Positions 1 through 5,558 of a stretch of 7,802 nt of DNA are shown here, in pieces. Position 1 is the stretch's first letter. Every line of letters begins with the position of its first letter. A program made the position numbers and the translations under genes. Source of the DNA: a bacterium (GTDB taxonomy: Bacteria; Cyanobacteriota; Vampirovibrionia; Gastranaerophilales; Gastranaerophilaceae); the NCBI GenBank assembly GCA_024408905.1, contig JAKSUP010000054.1, forward strand, positions 1-7,802. Direction: 5' to 3'. The notes beneath the pieces are model-generated. The model ran no database searches. It was not told the DNA's origin and saw only the letters and a list, made by a program, of their open reading frames with translations.

Positions 1-271
1 TGAAAAGCCTGAGACTAAAGGTGATGGTCCTACTTGTGTTTTATTACCATCTTTTATATTAAGTGAGCTTAGAACTGGTTTTACTATTGGTTTTGTGGTT
101 TATCTTCCGTTTTTGGTAATTGATATTGTTGTATCATCAGTATTGGTATCAATGGGTATGATGTTCTTACCTCCTACAATGATTGCGTTACCATTCAAGC
201 TTATTATGTTTGTTATGGTAGATGGGTGGTATTTGGTTGTTAAGTCGCTTGTGGAAAGCTTTGTGAGGTAG
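1..271 (+). CDS. fliP: Flagellar export gate protein FliP, C-terminal part (5' end outside window)
   Basis: FliP is a polytopic inner-membrane protein that, with FliQ and FliR, builds the export gate core of the flagellar type III secretion apparatus. The visible frame begins at base 2 and gives 89 residues before a TAG stop at 269-271; the family is usually about 220-260 residues, so well over half lies upstream. The fragment carries the family's hallmark C-terminal region: [17 protein letters not shown], then a hydrophobic segment with the charged turn LVIDIVVSS, then [17 protein letters not shown] and a last hydrophobic helix containing VDGWYLVV. The fliQ start follows two bases after the stop, the normal order in flagellar loci. 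Injectisome homologues (SctR) share these motifs, but the FlhA and FlhB found downstream and the PilZ gene favour a flagellar role. The assignment is secure. Confidence 0.96.
   Translation, partial: EKPETKGDGPTCVLLPSFILSELRTGFTIGFVVYLPFLVIDIVVSSVLVSMGMMFLPPTMIALPFKLIMFVMVDGWYLVVKSLVESFVR
265..268 (+). promoter_or_regulatory. Ribosome binding site of fliQ inside the fliP 3' end
   Basis: GAGG lies in the last codons of fliP, five bases before the fliQ ATG at 274. It supports that start and implies that fliQ translation is coupled to termination of fliP. Confidence 0.6.
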
Positions 272-273
272 AA

Positions 274-546
274 ATGCAAGATATAGTTATAACTCTTTTA
301 CAAAAAATGTTTATTTTAACTTTACAAATATCAGTTCCGATTCTTTTAGTCGGTGTTGTTATCGGTTTGATGGTAAGTATTTTTCAAACTGTTACACAAA
401 TCCAAGAATCCACTTTGACATTTGTGCCGAAAATCGTAGGTTGTGTTGTTTTGCTTATCTTCCTCTTGCCGTGGATAATCAATGTGTTTATTACTACAAC
501 TAACGAATTTATGGATGTTATTCCAAACTTAATAGGTGCAATGTAG
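274..546 (+). CDS. fliQ: Flagellar export gate protein FliQ
   Basis: FliQ is a small two-helix membrane protein; in solved gate structures several copies wrap around the FliP-FliR core. This one has 90 residues, the usual family length (about 88-90). Hydrophobic helices lie at about residues 12-36 and 54-76, joined by the conserved loop FQTVTQIQESTLTFVPKI (residues 37-54), which is diagnostic of the FliQ/SctS family. The following LPW at 65-67 is also typical. The ATG start is supported by a GAGG five bases upstream and by the N-terminus matching the family. It sits two bases after fliP, and the last base of its TAG stop is the first base of the fliR GTG start. Nothing is unusual in the protein itself. 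Confidence 0.97.
   Translation: MQDIVITLLQKMFILTLQISVPILLVGVVIGLMVSIFQTVTQIQESTLTFVPKIVGCVVLLIFLLPWIINVFITTTNEFMDVIPNLIGAM
534..538 (+). promoter_or_regulatory. Ribosome binding site of fliR inside the fliQ 3' end
   Basis: AGGTG lies seven bases before the GTG at 546 and supports this non-ATG start. The next in-frame ATG (residue 17) would cut into the first membrane helix. Confidence 0.5.
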
Positions 547-1325
547 TGTTTAATTTGGATGTATTGTTTTCAATAGGTAATATAGTTCTTTTTATGGCAG
601 TCCTAACAAGAGTATCAGGATTGTTTGCATCAGCGCCGTTGTTTTCAACATATCCTATTCCGATGCAGGTTAAAGTATGGTTGGCCGCTCTGATAGCGTT
701 TATTCTGTTTCCTATTGTTCAAGCTAATACAAATTTTGTTACACCGACTTCCGTGCCTGCTCTGACTTTGATTTTAGTAAAAGAATATTTTATCGGGTAT
801 GCGATTGGATATTGTGCAAATATATTATTTGTTGGCGTTGAGTTGGGTGTAAATACTTTTGCAATCCAGATGGGACTTTCTGCTGACCAAGCATTAAACC
901 CTGCATCCGGTGGTCAGTCCCCTGTTATTACGCAAGCTTATACTTATTTGGCGTCTATGATATTTATTATAACCGGCGCTCATCAATGGTTATTTTCAGC
1001 TATTTATAATAGTTTTCACAGTATGCCAATAGGTTATACATTGTCATTTTCTCCTGAACTTTTTGGAAATATTTTGGTAGTTACAGGGCAAATATTTTCA
1101 GTAGGTTTAGGAATTGCAATTCCGATTTTCGGAGTTTTATTTTTAACGGATGTACTACTCGGTTTTACATCCAAAATGATGCCACAAATGAACATTTTTA
1201 TGGTATCTATGCCGTTAAAAATATATTTAGGGTTATTATTGTCATTGATGTTTATGAGACCAATGGCTGAATATATAGCAGTACTTGTGGAACAATTCTT
1301 GACCAGAATTGCAGCAATATTTTAA
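546..1325 (+). CDS. fliR: Flagellar export gate protein FliR
   Basis: FliR joins FliP in the helical export gate core and contacts FlhB. The product is 259 residues, matching the family (about 250-265). It is strongly hydrophobic, with several membrane segments from about residue 8 to 250. Recognisable family features are TRVSGLFASAPLFS (21-34) near the N-terminus, the conserved plug region FAIQMGLSADQALNPASGGQ (105-124), the stretch ending in HSMPIG (158-163), and MPQMNIFMVSMPLKI (212-226) near the C-terminus. Translation starts with GTG, whose G is the last base of the fliQ TAG stop (TAGTG). This one-base overlap implies coupled translation. The start agrees with the short leader normally preceding the first helix. 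The stop lies 10 bases before flhB. Confidence 0.96.
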   Translation: MFNLDVLFSIGNIVLFMAVLTRVSGLFASAPLFSTYPIPMQVKVWLAALIAFILFPIVQANTNFVTPTSVPALTLILVKEYFIGYAIGYCANILFVGVELGVNTFAIQMGLSADQALNPASGGQSPVITQAYTYLASMIFIITGAHQWLFSAIYNSFHSMPIGYTLSFSPELFGNILVVTGQIFSVGLGIAIPIFGVLFLTDVLLGFTSKMMPQMNIFMVSMPLKIYLGLLLSLMFMRPMAEYIAVLVEQFLTRIAAIF

Positions 1326-1335
1326 GGGTATTTAG

Positions 1336-2418
1336 ATGGGTAACGAAGCAGCAGAAAGAACCGAAACGGCCACCCATAGGAGGCGAACAAAGGAAAGAGA
1401 GAAAGGGAATGTCGCTAAAAGCAAGGACATGGAATCTGCTCTTGTTATGGTTGCAGGGATTGGTCTGTTAGTTCTTCTTGCGAAACACATGTATTCTACA
1501 ATGATGTCGATGATGAAAGAAACGTTCTCTAATTTGAATGTTTCTCAAATTGATACATCAACAATGGTTAGCTTGATGTATCCGTATTTTAAGTATTTAG
1601 GATTTATTGTTCTTCCGTTTCTTGTATTATTGGCAATATTTGCAGTTATTGTTATCAGGATGGATGTTGGGCAAGTTTTTTCTTTGCAGAAGGTAAAATT
1701 TAACCCTGAGAACTTAAGTCCGAGAAGAATTATTGCGAATGCCAAAAGGGTTTTTAATCCTTTTCAGCCACGCTCTTTGGTAGAGTTTGCAAAATCAATT
1801 ATAAAAATTCTTGTTGTAGCTGCTTGTGGTTATTCTGCTATTAATAGTCGCAAAGGTGATTTGATGGGGTTGGTAGGACTTGAAACTCCGTTAGCTTTAA
1901 GTGTGATTGGTTCAATTCTTATACATATGATTATAAATATGTGTTTAGCCATGCTTATTTTAGGATATTTGGATAAAAAATATCAAAATTATGAATATGA
2001 AAAATCAATTAAGATGACTAAGCAAGAAGTTAAGGATGAACTCAAAGATACAGAGGGAGATCCTAAGATTAAGGCTAAGATTAAATCTGTTCAAATGCAA
2101 ATGGCTCGTCAAAGAATGATGTCTGCAGTTCCGAATTCTGATGTGGTTGTAACTAACCCGACACACTACGCAGTTGCAATTAAATATGACAAAACAAAAG
2201 CACCTGCTCCTATGGTTGTTGCTAAAGGTGTTGATTACCTAGCTTTCCAAATTAGGGAAATTGCAAAAAATAATAATGTACCGATTGTGGAAAATCGTCC
2301 TGTTGCGAGAGCCCTCTACAATTCTGTACCAATTGATGGTATAATACCATCAGACTTATATGTAGCTGTTGCCGAAATCTTGGCATACGTATACAATAGT
2401 AAGAGGGGAGAAACTTAA
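1336..2418 (+). CDS. flhB: Flagellar export switch protein FlhB
   Basis: FlhB sits in the membrane next to the FliPQR gate and switches export from rod/hook to filament-type substrates after cleaving itself. The product has 360 residues, a normal length. Residues 1-32 form the charged N-terminal segment (ERTETATHRRR, then REKGNVAKS). Four hydrophobic helices lie at about 33-49, 87-108, 153-169 and 186-211. Between helices 2 and 3 is the conserved segment with NLSPRRIIANAKRVF and RSLVEFAKS (126-154). The cytoplasmic linker MTKQEVKDELKDTEGDPKIK (227-246) is a family signature. The autocleavage motif is N274-P275-T276-H277, followed by a full C-terminal switch domain (KYDKTKAPAPMVVAKG, then VPIVENRPVARALY). 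An AAGGG at 1324-1328, seven bases before the ATG, overlaps the fliR stop and supports the start. The switch appears intact. Confidence 0.97.
   Translation: MGNEAAERTETATHRRRTKEREKGNVAKSKDMESALVMVAGIGLLVLLAKHMYSTMMSMMKETFSNLNVSQIDTSTMVSLMYPYFKYLGFIVLPFLVLLAIFAVIVIRMDVGQVFSLQKVKFNPENLSPRRIIANAKRVFNPFQPRSLVEFAKSIIKILVVAACGYSAINSRKGDLMGLVGLETPLALSVIGSILIHMIINMCLAMLILGYLDKKYQNYEYEKSIKMTKQEVKDELKDTEGDPKIKAKIKSVQMQMARQRMMSAVPNSDVVVTNPTHYAVAIKYDKTKAPAPMVVAKGVDYLAFQIREIAKNNNVPIVENRPVARALYNSVPIDGIIPSDLYVAVAEILAYVYNSKRGET
2404..2410 (+). promoter_or_regulatory. Unusually distant Shine-Dalgarno-like element before flhA
   Basis: AGGGGAG in the last codons of flhB is the only strong purine-rich match upstream of flhA, but it ends 17 bases before the ATG at 2428, well beyond usual spacing. 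An in-frame TAG at 2425-2427 rules out an upstream start, and the protein N-terminus matches the family, so the start is kept. Ribosomes may reinitiate after the flhB stop at 2416-2418. Confidence 0.35.
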
Positions 2419-2427
2419 AAAGAATAG

Positions 2428-4521
2428 ATGGAATTATCTAAATTATCAGACATATTGAAAAATAATGACATAGTCCTAGCGATAGGTCTGGTTGTTATTG
2501 TCTGTATGATGGTAATTCCTTTACCTGCTCCACTTTTGGATATTCTTTTAACAATTAATATTTCTTTAGCTGTCGTAATTCTTTTAGTTTGTTTATACAC
2601 TCAAGAACCATTGGATTACTCATCATTCCCAACCGTGTTATTGATAGCAACTTTGTTTAGGTTAGGCTTGAACGTAAGTTCAACAAGGCTGATTCTTTTA
2701 CACGGACAAGCCGGTAACGTTATTAATTCATTTGGAGAGTTTGTTGTCGGTGGTAACTATGTAGTTGGTTTTATTATATTTGCAATTTTGGTATTAATTA
2801 ACTTTATGGTTATTACAGGTGGTGCAACTCGTATCGCAGAAGTTTCTGCACGTTTTACTTTGGATAAAATGCCCGGTAAACAATTAAGTATTGATGCCGA
2901 CTTGAACTCAGGCTTGATTGATGAAGAACAGGCTAAGGAAAGACGTAAAAAACTTGAACGTGAAACTGATTTCTACGGTACTATGGATGGTGCTTCAAAG
3001 TTTGTTAAAGGTGATGCGACAGCCGGTATTGTTATTACTATTGTCAATATTGTCGGTGGTTTGATTATTGGTATTATCCAAATGCATATGGATATTCAAA
3101 ACGCACTAAGCACATACACCATATTAACCGTTGGTGACGGTTTGGTATCTCAAGTGGCGGCACTATTGATTTCTACAGCTACAGGCTTGATTGTATCAAG
3201 AGCTACAGGTAAGGATGAATCATTATCAACCGATATTAAAAATGAAATGTTTTCTGACCCTAGAGTTTTAGGTGTTGTATCAGGTATGTTAGTTACCCTC
3301 GGTATAGTACCGGGCATGCCGACAGCGCCATTCTTGTTAATTGCAGCAATCGTTGGTGGGTTAGCATTTATGAAATACAAACAAAAGGATGAAAATATTA
3401 AAACTCAGGAAGCTGCAAAGGTTGAAGCTGAACAACAAGAAAAGCTCGGAAAGAAAGAAAAACGCGCAAAAGCAACAAAAGAAAGTGTTATGGAACTACT
3501 TAATGTTGATACTATTGAAATTGAAGTTGGATATAGACTTGTTCAGTTGCTTAACGTCGAAATGGGTGGTGACTTATTAGAGCGTATTGCGCAAATAAGA
3601 CGTCAGACAGCTTTAGATTTGGGTATTGTTTTACCGTCAATAAGGGTTCGCGATAATTTACAACTGTCACCTAACACGTATCAAATAAAACTAAAAGGAG
3701 TGGCATTAGAAACAGGCGAAGTATATCCTGAAAGATATTTGGCAATGTGTGCCGGTGATCCTGTTGGGAATTTAACGATAAACGGTATTCATGCAATTGA
3801 GCCTGCATTTGGGTTACCGGCATTGTGGATTGAAAGTAAAGATAAAGATTTGGCTGAAATGTCCGGTTATACTGTTGTTTCAGCATCTGCTGTTATTTCA
3901 ACGCACATAACTGAAGTTATCAAAAAATGTGCTTATGAAATTGTATCACGTTTCGATATTCAACAACTTATTGATAACCTTAAGAAAGAAGTTTCTGAGG
4001 ATTATGTTAATGACATTATGAAAGATATAACTATTGGTGATGTTCAAATTGTTGTACAGAACTTGTTAAAAGAAGGTGTTGCGATTAGAGATTTGAAAAC
4101 TATATTAGAAACTATAAGCTTACAATCTAAAGTGAATAAAGCTCCGTCGTTTTTAACAGAGCATGTCAGACAAGCGCTGTCCCGTAATATTTGTAAACAA
4201 AATCTTGCTGATACAGGAGACTTATATGTAATTACTCTTGCTCCTGAAATTGAAAATACTATAGCCAAAGGTGCAAGCCCTGATGGTCAAAGTGTAACAT
4301 TAGATCCAGCATTTACAAGAGCATTGTTTGAAAAAATGAATATTGAACTCGAAAAAGCAATTACTGCAACAGGAAATCAGCCTGTTATCCTATGTTCATC
4401 GCCAATTCGTTTATTATTTAGAAAATTGGTGGAAAGAACGTATCCACAAATTGCAATTATGTCATATAATGAAATCAGTCCAAATGTTAAAGTTAAATCT
4501 GTAGGTGTAGTTAAAATATAG
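2428..4521 (+). CDS. flhA: Flagellar export gate protein FlhA
   Basis: FlhA is the largest export gate component; it forms a ring below FliPQR, uses ion flow for export and docks chaperone-substrate complexes. The product is 697 residues, the usual length. The membrane half (about 15-318) starts with the typical MVIPLPAPLLDILLTINISL (28-47). It includes the FHIPEP region RFTLDKMPGKQLSIDADLNSG (142-162 by position) and DFYGTMDGASKFVKGDATAG (181-200). D196 in the KGD appears to match the essential aspartate known as D208 in Salmonella. A lysine- and glutamate-rich linker (about 317-352) leads to the cytoplasmic domain. That domain shows LPSIRVRDN, YPERYLAM, PAFGLPALWIES, STHITEVI and IRDLKTILET. 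The chaperone pocket known from Salmonella (D456, F459, T490) maps by spacing to E458, F461 and T492. ATG at 2428 is the first possible start in frame. Confidence 0.98.
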   Translation: MELSKLSDILKNNDIVLAIGLVVIVCMMVIPLPAPLLDILLTINISLAVVILLVCLYTQEPLDYSSFPTVLLIATLFRLGLNVSSTRLILLHGQAGNVINSFGEFVVGGNYVVGFIIFAILVLINFMVITGGATRIAEVSARFTLDKMPGKQLSIDADLNSGLIDEEQAKERRKKLERETDFYGTMDGASKFVKGDATAGIVITIVNIVGGLIIGIIQMHMDIQNALSTYTILTVGDGLVSQVAALLISTATGLIVSRATGKDESLSTDIKNEMFSDPRVLGVVSGMLVTLGIVPGMPTAPFLLIAAIVGGLAFMKYKQKDENIKTQEAAKVEAEQQEKLGKKEKRAKATKESVMELLNVDTIEIEVGYRLVQLLNVEMGGDLLERIAQIRRQTALDLGIVLPSIRVRDNLQLSPNTYQIKLKGVALETGEVYPERYLAMCAGDPVGNLTINGIHAIEPAFGLPALWIESKDKDLAEMSGYTVVSASAVISTHITEVIKKCAYEIVSRFDIQQLIDNLKKEVSEDYVNDIMKDITIGDVQIVVQNLLKEGVAIRDLKTILETISLQSKVNKAPSFLTEHVRQALSRNICKQNLADTGDLYVITLAPEIENTIAKGASPDGQSVTLDPAFTRALFEKMNIELEKAITATGNQPVILCSSPIRLLFRKLVERTYPQIAIMSYNEISPNVKVKSVGVVKI

Positions 4522-4523
4522 GC

Positions 4524-4529
4524 TATAAT
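4524..4529 (+). promoter_or_regulatory. Perfect -10-like hexamer between flhA and the PilZ gene
   Basis: TATAAT lies just after the flhA stop and 22 bases before the PilZ start. No convincing -35 hexamer is found 16-18 bases upstream (the bases there are around GTAGGT), and no TG extension precedes it. In such AT-rich DNA it could be chance, so an internal promoter for the PilZ pair is only a weak possibility. Confidence 0.15.
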
Positions 4530-4537
4530 CAGATAAT

Positions 4538-4544
4538 GAAAGGA
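4538..4544 (+). promoter_or_regulatory. Ribosome binding site of the PilZ gene
   Basis: GAAAGGA lies seven bases before the ATG at 4552, good spacing, and fixes that start. An ATG at 4536 is closed by TAA after four codons and is not a gene start. Confidence 0.6.
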
Positions 4545-4551
4545 ATATAAA

Positions 4552-5142
4552 ATGAGAGAACTCCTTAAAAAAGATCAATTAGTTACCATAGTTCCACAAG
4601 ATTTTAAAAGTTCTAATAAGGGTAAAATTTTAGAAGTTTCTACTGATGGTTTCAGAATGGAATTAAAGTATAACCCTACAGGTTTGTTTAAAAATCACAT
4701 TTGTGACTTTTACTCATTAACAGATAACGGATATTTGTATTTTGAGTCATATATTGAAAATATTGAAAATAATGTTGTTAAAATTGCAAATCCTGTTAAA
4801 CACAGATTTTTACAACGTCGTAAATTTACGCGTATAAAATTCCTTGAGGACTTGGTGTTAGAAGCCGATGGAGTTAAACATAACGTGCGTACCTTGGATA
4901 TTTCTGCAGGTGGTATGAAAATTACGACAACAGAAAATGTTGATATGGAAAAGATTTATGGTTTGACATTGCATCTAAGTGATGAACAAGAAATAAAGTG
5001 TAAATATCAACTTATCAGGGTTGAAAAAAATGACAGTGGTCAATATACAATTTCCGGTAAATTTACTTGCATAAGTAATATTGATAAAATGACATTAGTA
5101 CAGTTCTGTATGAAAAAAGATATGGAGATAGCAAATAAATAA
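4552..5142 (+). CDS. PilZ-domain protein, likely cyclic-di-GMP receptor (YcgR-like two-domain layout)
   Basis: The product has 196 residues and no signal peptide or membrane helix, so it is probably cytoplasmic. The C-terminal half (about 85-190) is a PilZ domain. It has the arginine motif R90-K-F-T-R94 preceded by QR, and D116-I-S118-A-G-G121, matching the DxSxxG signature; together these bind cyclic-di-GMP in characterised PilZ proteins. All key residues are present, so binding is expected. The N-terminal half (about 1-84) is mostly predicted beta strand and resembles the N-terminal domain of YcgR/flagellar brake proteins in position and size, though primary-sequence recognition is weak. 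It follows flhA by 30 bases and overlaps the next gene by one base (TAATG). The location suggests it tunes flagellar rotation or export in response to cyclic-di-GMP; that role is inferred from context. YcgR and DgrA-type names are possible but not assignable here. Confidence 0.88.
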   Translation: MRELLKKDQLVTIVPQDFKSSNKGKILEVSTDGFRMELKYNPTGLFKNHICDFYSLTDNGYLYFESYIENIENNVVKIANPVKHRFLQRRKFTRIKFLEDLVLEADGVKHNVRTLDISAGGMKITTTENVDMEKIYGLTLHLSDEQEIKCKYQLIRVEKNDSGQYTISGKFTCISNIDKMTLVQFCMKKDMEIANK

Positions 5143-5492
5143 TGGGTGGATACGCTGAAAGTATACAAAAGTTTTTTATAGTTGTTACACTACTTGTTAT
5201 TGGTTCTATTATGGTGTACAAAATTCGTGTAATAGATATGCATACTATATTTGCTATGTCAAAAGTCTTGATTCCGGCTATTATAATTATGGGTTTTTTA
5301 GGTGGAAAAATCGGGTCTATTGTTGATAATCCCAAAAATAAAGCAGATGCTGATTACAAATCTGCTGTTTTAAATGCGTTAAAGCGTATGGACAAGTCTA
5401 TGACATTACAAGAACTCAATGATAAACTTACAAAAACTGTTGCAGAACCGGATGCCCCTGATGAAGTAAATGAAGAAGATTTAGATGTATAG
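5142..5492 (+). CDS. Small two-helix membrane protein of unknown function, coupled to the PilZ gene
   Basis: I do not recognise a family. The 116-residue product begins at the ATG that shares its A with the PilZ TAA stop (TAATG), with GGAG at 5124-5127 upstream. Two hydrophobic segments lie at about residues 11-26 and 38-58. The second ends in a glycine-rich turn (GFLGGKIGS, 51-59) of a kind that can pack helices tightly. The rest (about 62-116) is hydrophilic: a basic/helical stretch (NPKNKADADYKSAVLNALKR), then TLQELNDKLTK, and a strongly acidic end from E102 to D115. Both termini are probably cytoplasmic. It could be a membrane anchor or partner of the PilZ protein, or an accessory flagellar membrane factor. 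FliO is unlikely: that gene normally precedes fliP and encodes one helix. Coding status is supported by tight spacing, an open frame and codon use like its neighbours. Confidence 0.75.
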   Translation: MGGYAESIQKFFIVVTLLVIGSIMVYKIRVIDMHTIFAMSKVLIPAIIIMGFLGGKIGSIVDNPKNKADADYKSAVLNALKRMDKSMTLQELNDKLTKTVAEPDAPDEVNEEDLDV

Positions 5493-5497
5493 ATTTC

Positions 5498-5527
5498 TTT
5501 AACCTTTTACTTTTGTGATATTATAGT
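5498..5527 (+). promoter_or_regulatory. Possible promoter for leuS
   Basis: The 66-base spacer before leuS contains TATTAT at 5519-5524 preceded by TGA (5516-5518), giving an extended -10 of TGnTATTAT form. An overlapping alternative is TATAGT at 5522-5527, which would pair with TTTAAC at 5498-5503 at an 18-base gap. The -35 match is poor in either reading. It is placed sensibly, 22-35 bases before the leuS ribosome binding site, but AT-rich spacers produce such matches by chance. No hairpin followed by a T run is seen in the spacer, so readthrough from the upstream operon is also possible. Confidence 0.35.
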
Positions 5528-5548
5528 ATTGAATTAATTATTTTGTTT

Positions 5549-5553
5549 GGAGG
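5549..5553 (+). promoter_or_regulatory. Ribosome binding site of leuS
   Basis: GGAGG, a full Shine-Dalgarno core, lies five bases before the ATG at 5559 and decides the leuS start. It is the strongest such site in the window. Confidence 0.75.
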
Positions 5554-5558
5554 ATAAA

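Noticed and set aside
1545..1745. Open frame of 66 codons on the - strand inside flhB
   Set aside because: It lies fully within a clearly recognised gene on the opposite strand, has no ribosome binding site of note and its protein has no recognisable features.
3150..4268. Several short - strand frames (3150-3380, 3671-3886, 4044-4268) and a + strand frame (3389-3580) within flhA
   Set aside because: All overlap the strongly conserved flhA frame; the + strand one is a frame shift of the lysine-rich linker. They are shadows of flhA codon use.
1..4521. Possibility that the locus is a virulence-type injectisome rather than a flagellum
   Set aside because: FlhA and FlhB lengths and motifs, the gene order fliPQR-flhB-flhA and the conserved flagellar chaperone pocket all favour the flagellar system; no injectisome-specific gene is present.
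4536..4550. Tiny upstream frame (ATG, then stop after four codons) before the PilZ gene
   Set aside because: It overlaps the PilZ ribosome binding site and is too short to judge; it most likely occurs by chance in the AT-rich gap.
5063..5335. Frame of 90 codons on the - strand across the PilZ/small-protein junction
   Set aside because: It is antisense to two co-directional, tightly spaced genes and shows no domain or start signal.
5531..5540. Short palindrome AATTAATT in the leuS spacer as an operator or terminator
   Set aside because: It is an eight-base AT palindrome of a kind expected by chance in this composition, with no loop or T run to form a terminator.
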